Shown: positions 7,550 through 14,761 of the stretch, one piece after another
How positions within the stretch are numbered: the stretch's first letter is position 1
How the letters are laid out: every line of letters begins with the position of its first letter
The notes under the pieces: model-generated
The model's database searches: none
Told to the model about the DNA's origin: nothing
The model's input: the letters and a program-made list of their open reading frames with translations, nothing else
DNA from: Alphaproteobacteria bacterium
Lineage (GTDB): Bacteria; Pseudomonadota; Alphaproteobacteria; Sphingomonadales; Sphingomonadaceae
Length of the DNA: 26,699 bases
NCBI GenBank assembly: GCA_005882415.1
Contig: VBAE01000207.1
Span: forward strand, 1-26,699
Reading direction: 5' to 3'
Program-made: the position numbers and the translations under genes

Positions 7550-8182
7550 ATGTCCTATCTGAGCCAGGCCGCCGCATCCGGGGAGAAGGAGCCGCGCACC
7601 GAGAGGGGGCGCAAGACGCTCCGCCGGCTGCTCGAGGCGGCTGCGGCGGAGTTCGGCGAGCGCGGCTATCATGAGGCGGCGATCAACGGCATCACCGTCC
7701 GCGCCGGCGTCGCATTGGGCACCTTCTACACCTATTTCGAGAGCAAGGAGGAAGTGTTCCGGGCGCTGGTCCGCGATATGAGCCGGGCGACCCGCGCCCA
7801 TGTCGCCGAGGCGGTCAAGGGCGCGCCCGACCGCCTGGCCGCCGAGCGCACCGGCCTCGCCGCCTTCATCGCCTTCACCCGCCGCCACCCCGAGCTGTAC
7901 CGGATCATCGAGGAGGCGCAGTTCGTCGCCGAGGATGTTTACCGGGAGCATTATCTGAGCTTCGTCGAAGCCTATCGCCGGAACCTCGCCGCGGCGCGGG
8001 GGCGGGGGCAGATCGCGGACGGCGCGCGGGGCGAGGAGGGCGACGAGACGCGGGCCTGGGCCCTCATCGGGATGAGCGTGTTCCTCGGCATGCGCTACGG
8101 CCTGTGGCGCGAGGACATGGCGCCGGAGGATGTCGCGGACGTCGCGATCGACCTGGTCTCCGAAGGCCTGAGGACCAGGTGA
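7550..8182 (+). CDS. TetR/AcrR family transcriptional regulator
   Basis: A protein of 210 residues. The N-terminal helix-turn-helix (about 24-68) reads 'RKTLRRLLEAAAAEFGERG' and later 'GVALGTFYTYFESKEEVFRAL', the standard TetR signature. The remaining helical domain is the ligand-sensing and dimer part. 'FVAEDVYREHY' and 'WALIGMSVFLGMRYGLW' resemble regulators that sit beside acyl-CoA metabolism genes. GGGGAGA precedes ATG 7550. Its stop codon overlaps the start of the ligase gene (TGATG, 8180-8184), so the two are translationally coupled. It probably represses both its own unit and the divergent hydrolase/receptor unit through the palindrome at 7470-7491, released by the substrate or its CoA ester (inference). 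Confidence 0.9.
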   Translation: MSYLSQAAASGEKEPRTERGRKTLRRLLEAAAAEFGERGYHEAAINGITVRAGVALGTFYTYFESKEEVFRALVRDMSRATRAHVAEAVKGAPDRLAAERTGLAAFIAFTRRHPELYRIIEEAQFVAEDVYREHYLSFVEAYRRNLAAARGRGQIADGARGEEGDETRAWALIGMSVFLGMRYGLWREDMAPEDVADVAIDLVSEGLRTR

Positions 8183-9711
8183 TGGCGCTCGGCGGCGACC
8201 TTCCCGACCTGATCGCCCGGCGGGCCGACCTGACGCCCGACGCCGTCGCGCTGGAGGAGGCGGCCGGCGGGCGCGTGCTGAGCTATGCCGAACTCGACCG
8301 GCGGGCGGGGTGCGCTGCGTCGGTGCTTGCCGACCGCGGGGTGGGCGAGGGCGACCGGGTCGCGATCCTCTGCCGGAACCGAATCGCTTTCTGGGAGCTG
8401 CTCTTCGCCTGCGCCAAGCTGGGTGCGATCCTGGTGCCGCTCAACTGGCGGATGCCGCCGGCGGAGCTTGCCGCTCTGGTTGCCGACTGCAGCCCCGTGC
8501 TGCTCGTGTGCGGCGGCGAGGACGAGCGCGCGGCTTCCGCGCTGCCGGTGCCGCCGCTGCGTCTCGACGGGGAATATGAGGCGCTGCTCGCCCGGGCAGA
8601 GCCGCTTGTCGGCCGCACCGAATGGCCCGGCGGCGGCATCTGGTATCTGCTCTACACGTCGGGGACGACCGGGCGGCCGAAGGGGGTGATCTACACCTAC
8701 CGGATGGCGCTCGCGAACCATGTCAACATCGCCGCCGCGACCGGCCTCACCGCAAGCGACACGACGCTCAACTTCCTGCCGCACTTCCACACCGCCGGGA
8801 TCAATCTCCACAGCCTTCCCACCCTGTTCGCCGGCGGGCGGGTGCTGATCCTGCCCGGCTTCGAGGCGGAGGCGGTGATCGGCCTGATCGAGGCGGGCGA
8901 GGTGGACGCCTTCTTCGCGGTGCCGACCGTATATCATGCTTTGGTCGAGCATCCCCGCTTCGGCGCCGCCGTCCTCGCAGGACGCGTGCGCCACTGGGGC
9001 TGCGGAGGAGCGCCTCTGTCGGAAGGCGTGCTCGCCGCGGCGCGCGGGGCGGGGGTGGCGCTGTGCAACGGCATGGGCATGACCGAGACCGGCCCGACGA
9101 TGTTCCTCCAGCACCCGTCCGACTGCCTCGACCGGCCGGGAAGCGTGGGCAAGCCGCAGCTCCTCTGCCGCGCGCGAATCGTCGACGAGGCACTTCGCGA
9201 TGTGCCTAGGGGCGAGGTCGGCGAGCTGCTCTTCGCGGGCCCGGGGATCACGCCCGGCTATTGGATGAATGCGGAGGCGACCCGCACCGCCTTCACCGCC
9301 GACGGCTGGCTCCGCTCGGGTGACCTTGGCCGGCAGGATGAGGCAGGCTTCTTCTACGTGGCGGGGCGGCGGAAGGAGATGTTCATCTCGGGCGGGGAGA
9401 ATGTCTATCCGGCCGAGGTCGAGAACGTCCTCGCCGCGCACCCCGCCATTATCGAGGCGGCCGTGGTAGGGGCTCCGGACGCCCGTTGGGGCGAGGTGGG
9501 CCGCGCCTTCGTCCAGGTCGCTGATGGGGCCGCGGCGCCGGACGCCGCCCAGCTCGACGCCTTCTGCCGCGCCCGCCTCGCCGCCTACAAGGTGCCGCGG
9601 AGCTTCGCGGTCGTCGCCGACTTCCCGCGCACCGCGGCGGGCAAGGTGCAGAAGCACCTGCTTCCGCTCGCCGAACAGGCGGAGGAGGAGCGGCTCGCCC
9701 CTGCTCGCTAG
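8182..9711 (+). CDS. AMP-binding acyl-CoA synthetase (fatty/aromatic acid-CoA ligase type)
   Basis: A protein of 509 residues with the full set of ANL-superfamily motifs: P-loop YTSGTTGRPKG (158-168), 'GMGMTETGP' (297-305), 'WLRSGDLG' with D381, hinge 'GRRKEMFISGGENVYP' (395-410) and the C-terminal catalytic Lys in 'PRTAAGKVQK' (K488). Enzymes of this class activate a carboxylic acid with ATP to an acyl-adenylate and then to the CoA thioester in the cytoplasm. Overall it resembles medium/long-chain fatty acid or feruloyl-type ligases; the acid cannot be named. ATG 8182 overlaps the TetR stop. Together with the divergent receptor and hydrolase it suggests import of an ester or lactone, hydrolysis to an acid, then CoA activation. 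Confidence 0.92.
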   Translation: MALGGDLPDLIARRADLTPDAVALEEAAGGRVLSYAELDRRAGCAASVLADRGVGEGDRVAILCRNRIAFWELLFACAKLGAILVPLNWRMPPAELAALVADCSPVLLVCGGEDERAASALPVPPLRLDGEYEALLARAEPLVGRTEWPGGGIWYLLYTSGTTGRPKGVIYTYRMALANHVNIAAATGLTASDTTLNFLPHFHTAGINLHSLPTLFAGGRVLILPGFEAEAVIGLIEAGEVDAFFAVPTVYHALVEHPRFGAAVLAGRVRHWGCGGAPLSEGVLAAARGAGVALCNGMGMTETGPTMFLQHPSDCLDRPGSVGKPQLLCRARIVDEALRDVPRGEVGELLFAGPGITPGYWMNAEATRTAFTADGWLRSGDLGRQDEAGFFYVAGRRKEMFISGGENVYPAEVENVLAAHPAIIEAAVVGAPDARWGEVGRAFVQVADGAAAPDAAQLDAFCRARLAAYKVPRSFAVVADFPRTAAGKVQKHLLPLAEQAEEERLAPAR

Positions 9712-9773
9712 CCCGCCGCCGCGCCGCGTGCCAAGGAGGCGGCGGCGATTCGAACCGGAGGCGATTGGCGCAA

Positions 9774-11228
9774 ATGACCGACATCGATGAGATCCCGGCA
9801 ATCGTCGATTCGCTGTGCGAGCTCTACGACGAGTCGGTTGCAGCCCTCCGCTCGGCCCTCGCCCGTTACCTCACCTCCGGCGAGCGGCCGGATCCGGCGG
9901 CCCGGGCCGACGGGCTGTTCGCCTACCCCGAGCTTCGCATCGATTACGGCTCCGACAGCCCGGCGCATTTCCCGCGGCGCGCCTTCGGGCACCTCAATCA
10001 GCCCGGCCGCTACGCGACCAGCATCGCCCGACCGCGTCAGTTCCGCAAATATCTCACCGAGCAGCTCGAATTTCTGATCCGCGACTATCAGGTCGAGGTC
10101 AGCGTCGGCAGCTCGGCCAGCGAAATCCCTTACCCTTACGTTCTGGACGGGACCGACGACCTCCGCCTCGACGGCGCCCATGCCGCGGACCTCAGCCGCT
10201 GGTTCCCCACGACCGAGCTCGCCCATATCGGCGACGAGATCGCCGACGGCGCCTGGGATTATACGCGGCACCCCGCCCGCCCCCTCGCCCTCTTCGACGG
10301 GCCTCGGGTCGATTTCAGCCTGGCGCGGCTCCGCCACTATACCGGCACCCCGGTCGAGCACACCCAGCGCTATCTGCTGTTCACCAACTATGTCCGCTAT
10401 GTCGACGAGTTCGTGCGCTGGGCCGCCGACGAGCTTCGCCGCGAGGACTCGCCTTATGAGGCGCTGTCGGCCCCGGGCGGCGTGTTCGTCACCGCCGAGA
10501 CCGAGGATGCAGTGGCCGAGGTGGCGGCGGGGAGCTGGCGCAAGGTGCAGATGCCGGCTTACCATCTGATCGCTCCGAACGGCGGCGGGATCACGCTCGT
10601 GAACATCGGCGTCGGGCCGTCCAACGCCAAGACGATCTGCGACCATCTCGCCGTCCTGCGGCCGGAAGTGTGGCTGATGATCGGCCATTGCGGCGGCCTG
10701 AGGCCCAGCCAGACGATCGGCGACTATGTCCTCGCCCATGCTTATCTGCGCGACGACCATGTGCTCGACGGAATCCTGCCCGTCGAAATCCCGATCCCGC
10801 CGATTGCCGAGATCCAGCAGGCGCTCTACGGCGCCGCCGCCGAGGTCACGGGCGAGGAGCCGCAGGCGCTGAAGCGCCGGCTTCGCACCGGCACCGTCGT
10901 CACCACCGACGACCGCAACTGGGAGCTTCGCTACCAAAGCTCGGCGCTGCGCTTCAACCAGTCGCGCGCGGTCGCGATCGACATGGAATCGGCGACGGTG
11001 GCGGCGCAGGGCTACCGCTTCCGGGTCCCCTACGGCACCCTGCTCTGCGTCTCCGACAAGCCCTTGCACGGCGAGATCAAGCTCCCCGGCCAGGCCAACG
11101 CATTCTACGAACGCGCGATCAGCCAGCACCTCCGCATCGGAATCGAGACCCTGCGAATCCTGAAGCGCGAAGGCGCCAAGCTCCACTCGCGCAAGCTCCG
11201 CAGCTTCGACGAGCCTCCGTTCCGGTAG
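9774..11228 (+). CDS. amn: AMP nucleosidase
   Basis: From ATG 9774 the protein is 484 residues, the length I know for E. coli Amn. The N-terminal family domain (about 10-170: 'FAYPELRIDYG', 'AFGHLNQPGRYATSIARP') is followed by a phosphorylase-superfamily domain with 'NIGVGPSNAKTICDHLAVLRP', 'MIGHCGGLRPSQTIGDYVLA' and 'AIDMESATVAAQGYRFRVPY'. The enzyme hydrolyses AMP to adenine and ribose 5-phosphate in the cytoplasm and regulates adenylate pools. A TTG at 9765 is closer to GGAGG (9757-9761) than ideal, while ATG 9774 is 12 bases away; I prefer ATG from length and alignment memory. It starts 62 bases after the ligase gene and may have its own promoter. Downstream lies a hairpin-rich repeat facing the convergent nucleotidase gene. 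Confidence 0.95.
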   Translation: MTDIDEIPAIVDSLCELYDESVAALRSALARYLTSGERPDPAARADGLFAYPELRIDYGSDSPAHFPRRAFGHLNQPGRYATSIARPRQFRKYLTEQLEFLIRDYQVEVSVGSSASEIPYPYVLDGTDDLRLDGAHAADLSRWFPTTELAHIGDEIADGAWDYTRHPARPLALFDGPRVDFSLARLRHYTGTPVEHTQRYLLFTNYVRYVDEFVRWAADELRREDSPYEALSAPGGVFVTAETEDAVAEVAAGSWRKVQMPAYHLIAPNGGGITLVNIGVGPSNAKTICDHLAVLRPEVWLMIGHCGGLRPSQTIGDYVLAHAYLRDDHVLDGILPVEIPIPPIAEIQQALYGAAAEVTGEEPQALKRRLRTGTVVTTDDRNWELRYQSSALRFNQSRAVAIDMESATVAAQGYRFRVPYGTLLCVSDKPLHGEIKLPGQANAFYERAISQHLRIGIETLRILKREGAKLHSRKLRSFDEPPFR

Positions 11229-11239
11229 GGTCACTGCCC

Positions 11240-11384
11240 GTCATTGCGAGCGAAGCGAAGAGTTGTCAGGCCCGCCGTGCCCCCGGCATGGCTGCGAACT
11301 GCCGGGGGCAGTTCGCACCTGACAACTCCAGTGCGGCCCCCGAGGCCCGTGGATTGCCGCGTCGCTTCGCTCCTCGCAATGACG
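11240..11384. repeat. Dispersed repeat with CGTCATTGCGAG ends and nested hairpins
   Basis: CGTCATTGCGAG at 11240-11251 is inverted at 11373-11384, with related GCGAAGCG sequence inside both ends. Within are GAGTTGTCAGG (11261-11271) paired to 11318-11328 and a perfect 10-bp hairpin (11294-11303/11307-11316). This end sequence is familiar as a dispersed repeat in many alphaproteobacteria. It lies between convergent genes, where it may act as a two-way terminator. Confidence 0.8.
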
Positions 11385-11391
11385 GTTTGAA

Positions 11392-13125
11392 TTAACCCGG
11401 CGTGCGGTTCTCCACCCGGCCAAGCGCGGGGAGGGGCAGGGTCGAAGCCGCCGCGATATATGCTTCCAGGGCATCGAGGTCCGACCCGACGGTGGCGCTG
11501 TCCGTGCCTTCTCCGAAGACCGTGAAATTGTCGCCTCCGCCGGCGAGGAAGCTGTTCGTCGCTACCCGGTAGACTGCATCGTCCGTGACCGGAGCGCCTC
11601 CGATAGTGAGCAGCACGATCCGCTGCCCGGCCGGCTTGGACAAATCGTAGGCGAAGCGGAGGCCTTGCGAGGGGGAGAGGACGTTCGGCGCCTCGGCGGT
11701 GTTGGAGCCGCTGGCGAATTGCTGCTCCAGGACGGCGCGGAGCTGCTTTCCCGTCAAGCTCTTCACCACCACCGTGTTCGCGAAGGGCTGGGCGGCGAAG
11801 AGCTGGCCGAAGCCGAGGCTCCCGCCGTCCCCCGGAACGAGATCGGCGCGCATGCCGCCCGAGTTCATCAGCGCGACCTGGGCGCCGGCTGCACGGCCCG
11901 CGGAGCGTTGGGCATCGGCGATGAGATTGCCGAGAACGCTCTCATGGTTCGAATCCACCGTTCGAAGCGCCGGACCGGCAAGCCGCCCGACGGGCCGCGC
12001 CGCGACCGGCCCGGCGGCGGCGGCGTAGCGCGCGACCAGCGAAGCGATCCTGGCGTCGGCCGGGTAGGCGGGGACGGCATTGCTGAGCGGCACGTCGCCC
12101 TTCGCGCCCCTGAACGCCTCCCCCTGCACGATGATGTTGTCGGCGTGCTTGGCGACCACCCGTCCCGCGACGGGATCGATCGAGAGCGTGATGTCGGTGA
12201 GGAGGGTGCCGTAGCGGCCGGCGCTGGTCAGCAGGAAGTTGCGCGACGCATTGATCCGCGAATAGTCGCAGACATAGGCTTCATGGGTATGGCCGGAGAC
12301 GACCACGTCCACCGCCGGATCGAGCCGCTCGAGGATCGGCAGCAGGTCGCCGGTGAGGGCGCAGCTCTGGTCGTTATAGCCGAGCTTGTTGTTCACCCCC
12401 TGGTGGATGAGCACGACGATCGCGTCGGCACCCTCGGCCTTGAGCCTGGGGATGAGCGCATTCACCGTCTCGGCCTCGTCGCGGAAGTGGAGCCCCGCCG
12501 TCGCGGTCCCGGCGACCATGGTCGGCGTTTCCTTGAGCGGCATTCCGATCACCGCGACCTTCACCTGGCGGGCACCCTCGCCGAAGCTGCGGATCGCATA
12601 AGCCGGGAAGAGGGTGCCGCCGCCCGCGGTTTCGACATTGGCGGCGAGATAGCCGAAGCGCGCCCCGGCGAAGGGCTCCAGAGCGCAGGGCTTGCGCGAC
12701 GTGTAGACCGCGCAGCCGCCCTTCTGCATGCGCAGCAGCTCGGCGCTGCCCCGGTCGAATTCGTGATTGCCGACGGCGGTGTAATCGAGGCCGATGAGGT
12801 TCAGCGCCGCGACGCTCGGCTCGTCGAGGAACAAAGCCGAGACGAGGGGTGAGGCGCCGATCAGGTCCCCGGCGGCGACGACCATCGTGTGGGGGCTGCG
12901 CGCCCTGAGGCTCGCGACCGCGGAGGCGAGATAAGCGGCGCCGCCGGCCGGTACCTGCACCGCATTGGGCCCGGGGCCCGGATAGTCGATCGCGCTTTTG
13001 GGCGGCTCGAGATTGCCGTGGAAGTCGTTGAGCGCGATCAGCTGCACCTCGACCGGACCCCGCTCCGCCGGCACCGTTGCGCAACCCGCCAGCGCAAGCG
13101 CCGCAGCCAAACCCATCAAACGCAT
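11392..13125 (-). CDS. 5'-nucleotidase/UshA-like metallophosphoesterase, lipoprotein
   Basis: A protein of 577 residues. The signal peptide ends in lipobox LAGC (Cys15), so it should be lipid-anchored in the periplasm. The N-terminal calcineurin-like domain shows the metal motifs 'ALNDFHGN', 'AAGDLIGASP', 'VGNHEFD', 'IHQG' and 'SGHTHEAY'. The C-terminal 5'-nucleotidase domain carries 'ALMNSGGMRADL' and 'NSFLAGGGDNF', which build the base-binding site. The family hydrolyses nucleoside 5'-phosphates, cyclic nucleotides or UDP-sugars to nucleosides plus phosphate outside the cytoplasm. I chose ATG 13125 because GGGAGGG lies about nine bases upstream; ATG 13134 abuts that site. Released nucleosides could feed the NupC-type transporter encoded nearby. 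It is divergent from cytidine deaminase with a 53-base gap that must hold both promoters. Confidence 0.92.
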   Translation of the reverse strand: MRLMGLAAALALAGCATVPAERGPVEVQLIALNDFHGNLEPPKSAIDYPGPGPNAVQVPAGGAAYLASAVASLRARSPHTMVVAAGDLIGASPLVSALFLDEPSVAALNLIGLDYTAVGNHEFDRGSAELLRMQKGGCAVYTSRKPCALEPFAGARFGYLAANVETAGGGTLFPAYAIRSFGEGARQVKVAVIGMPLKETPTMVAGTATAGLHFRDEAETVNALIPRLKAEGADAIVVLIHQGVNNKLGYNDQSCALTGDLLPILERLDPAVDVVVSGHTHEAYVCDYSRINASRNFLLTSAGRYGTLLTDITLSIDPVAGRVVAKHADNIIVQGEAFRGAKGDVPLSNAVPAYPADARIASLVARYAAAAGPVAARPVGRLAGPALRTVDSNHESVLGNLIADAQRSAGRAAGAQVALMNSGGMRADLVPGDGGSLGFGQLFAAQPFANTVVVKSLTGKQLRAVLEQQFASGSNTAEAPNVLSPSQGLRFAYDLSKPAGQRIVLLTIGGAPVTDDAVYRVATNSFLAGGGDNFTVFGEGTDSATVGSDLDALEAYIAAASTLPLPALGRVENRTPG

Positions 13126-13178
13126 TCGAATCATCCCTCCCCTTGGCGGGGCTCTAGGCAGGCCCGCCGCCGCTTTCT

Positions 13179-13640
13179 ATGAGCGCCCTCATGACCAGTG
13201 AAGACCCCCTCGTCCAGCGCGCCCGTGAAGCAGCGCTTCAGGCTTACGCCCCTTATTCCGGGTTCAGCGTGGGCTGCGCGGTGGAATCGGTCGACGGCGA
13301 GGTGGCGGTCGGCGCCAATATGGAGAATGCCTGCTACCGCCTCGGCGTCTGCGCCGAGCTTGCCGCGCTGACCGCCGCCCAGCAGGCGTTCGGGATCAAG
13401 GCGATAAAGCGGATCGCAGTGGCCGGCGGCCATGTCGGCGGCGACGGCCATCTGGCCGGGGGGAGCCTCGTCACCTCCTGCGGCGGCTGCCGCCAGTCGA
13501 TCCTCGAAGCCGCCCAGGCCGGCGGGAGGGACATCGAAGTGATCTCCTCCAACGGCGACGGTACCGAGACCCTCGCCATCCCGATCTCCGACCTCATCCC
13601 CTACGGCTTCGGCCCCGCGAATTTGAAGGACGCCGGCTAG
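13179..13640 (+). CDS. cdd: Cytidine deaminase
   Basis: A protein of 153 residues, slightly longer than the usual 130-140 of the tetrameric type. It has 'AYAPYSGFSVGCAV', the substrate-binding 'NMENACY', the catalytic 'VCAELAAL' (zinc Cys and proton-shuttling Glu) and a second zinc motif 'SCGGCRQS'. It deaminates cytidine/deoxycytidine to uridine/deoxyuridine in the cytoplasm. Two positions differ from the Bacillus-type enzyme: Leu instead of the Arg in CAER, and Ser instead of Pro in PCGxCRQ. ATG 13179 or ATG 13191 could be the start; neither has a strong ribosome site. The gene is convergent with the dioxygenase gene, and the gap is filled by paired repeats. Confidence 0.92.
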   Translation: MSALMTSEDPLVQRAREAALQAYAPYSGFSVGCAVESVDGEVAVGANMENACYRLGVCAELAALTAAQQAFGIKAIKRIAVAGGHVGGDGHLAGGSLVTSCGGCRQSILEAAQAGGRDIEVISSNGDGTETLAIPISDLIPYGFGPANLKDAG

Positions 13641-13695
13641 TCCTCCCCGCGCGGAGCGGGGGGAGGGGGACCACCCGAAGGGTGGTGGAGGGGTA
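13641..13695 (+). repeat. Double-hairpin dispersed repeat, copy B
   Basis: It has the same architecture as the unit before the DUF559 gene. A CCTCCCC...GGGGAGG hairpin is followed by GGGA and a second hairpin CCACCC-GAA-GGGTGG, ending GGTGGAGGGG. The second stem differs in sequence from copy A but keeps full pairing and the GAA loop. No DUF559 gene follows. Confidence 0.82.
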
Positions 13696-13712
13696 AGTGT
13701 CGCGGCGTGGGT

Positions 13713-13746
13713 GGTTCTCGCAAGAACCTCGAAGGCTTCTGCCTTC
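13713..13746. repeat. Two small hairpins between repeat copies B and C
   Basis: GGTTCT/AGAACC (13713-13718/13723-13728) and GAAGGC/GCCTTC (13731-13736/13741-13746), each with a four-base loop. They complete an unbroken chain of six hairpins from 13641 to 13803 between two convergent genes, where a terminator role is plausible. Confidence 0.65.
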
Positions 13747-13747
13747 T

Positions 13748-13803
13748 ACCCCTCCACCCCGCTTCGCGGGGTCCCCCTCCCCATCTCCGATGGGGAGGAT
13801 TTT
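13748..13803 (-). repeat. Double-hairpin dispersed repeat, copy C (inverted to copy B)
   Basis: Read on the minus strand, CCTCCCCATC-GGA-GATGGGGAGG is followed by GGGA and CCCCGC-GAA-GCGGGG, then a GGTGGAGGGG end. Both stems are perfect. The left end overlaps the stop codon of the dioxygenase gene at 13802-13804, as in an element inserted at a gene end. Confidence 0.82.
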
Positions 13804-14737
13804 ACGCGAGCTTGATCTCTCTCAGGCGCTGCAGGAGGAAATCGTGGGCGGTGATTGGGTCGGGGTAGTGGTTGGGGCGGTCTTCGGAGACGCAGCTTGG
13901 GAGGGTTTCGATCAGGAAATCGGGGCGGAAGTGGAGGAAGAAGGGCATCGAGTAGCGCGAATGGCCGCGGCGCTCGGGCGGCGGGTTCACCACCCGGTGC
14001 GAGGTGGATTTCAGGACATTGTTGGTCAGGCGCTGGAGCATGTCGCCGATGTTGACGACCAGCTCGCCTTCCTTCGGAGAGACCGGCAGCCACTGGCCGT
14101 CGCGGTCGAGGAGCTGGAGGCCGGCTTCCTCGGCGCCGAGGAGGAGGGTGATGGTGTTGATGTCCTCATGCGCGCCCGCGCGGACATTGGGCCCGTCGCC
14201 CGGCACCGGCGGGTAATGGAGCAGGCGGAGCACGGAATTGCCCTCGCGCACCGTGTCCTCGAAGAAGTTGGGCGCCAGGCCGAGGTGTCGGGCGATTGCA
14301 GCGAGGATGCGCAGGCCCGCTTTGTCGAAGGCGGCGAAGAGTTCGAGGAAGGTGTCGCGGAACGACTGCACTTCCTCGGGCCAGACGTTGGGGGCCATCA
14401 CGTCCGAGAAGCGGTGGCCCTCGGGCAGCTCCCTCCCGACGTGCCAGAATTCCTTCAGATCGTAGGCGGTCGCGCCCTTGGCGGTTTCGATGCCGAACGG
14501 GGTGTAGCCGCGCGCGCCGCCGCCGCCGGCGATGTGGTAGCCGCGCTTCACGTCTTCCGGCAGCGCGAAAAAGGCTTTTGCTTTCTCCTCGGCGCGGGCG
14601 ATGAGGTCGGCGGAAATGCCGTGGTCGGCGATGATCGCGAAGCCGTAGCGCTCGAAGGATCCGCCGATCTCCTCCGCGAAGGCTTCGGGATCGGAATCGG
14701 CGGCGGCGAGGGAGACGGAAGTGAGGGTGTCGGTCAT
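13802..14737 (-). CDS. Isopenicillin N synthase-like 2-oxoglutarate/Fe(II) dioxygenase
   Basis: A protein of 311 residues. The N-terminal DIOX_N-like part (about 5-110, 'GSFERYGFAIIADHGIS') precedes a double-stranded beta-helix domain. The iron ligands are H190 and D192 ('AHEDINTITLL') and H247 ('STSHRVVNPP'); R261 and S263 ('RYSMPFF') form the RxS cosubstrate site. Members couple O2 and usually 2-oxoglutarate to hydroxylation or desaturation of small molecules. Some fungal relatives of this type oxidise thymine or pyrimidine deoxyribonucleosides. The gene follows the NupC-type transporter by 24 bases on the same strand, among nucleoside-salvage genes, so a modified base or nucleoside is an attractive but unproven substrate. 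Its last codon lies in repeat copy C. Confidence 0.88.
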   Translation of the reverse strand: MTDTLTSVSLAAADSDPEAFAEEIGGSFERYGFAIIADHGISADLIARAEEKAKAFFALPEDVKRGYHIAGGGGARGYTPFGIETAKGATAYDLKEFWHVGRELPEGHRFSDVMAPNVWPEEVQSFRDTFLELFAAFDKAGLRILAAIARHLGLAPNFFEDTVREGNSVLRLLHYPPVPGDGPNVRAGAHEDINTITLLLGAEEAGLQLLDRDGQWLPVSPKEGELVVNIGDMLQRLTNNVLKSTSHRVVNPPPERRGHSRYSMPFFLHFRPDFLIETLPSCVSEDRPNHYPDPITAHDFLLQRLREIKLA

Positions 14738-14761
14738 GAGCCGCCCTTATATCCAAGGAGA

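Noticed and set aside
11940..11965. GGTTCGAATCC resembling a tRNA T-arm
   Set aside because: It lies inside the 5'-nucleotidase coding sequence and no acceptor or anticodon stems surround it.
13641..13803. Hairpin chain considered as a CRISPR array
   Set aside because: Units are inverted to each other, differ in stem sequence and lack unique regular spacers; no cas genes are nearby.
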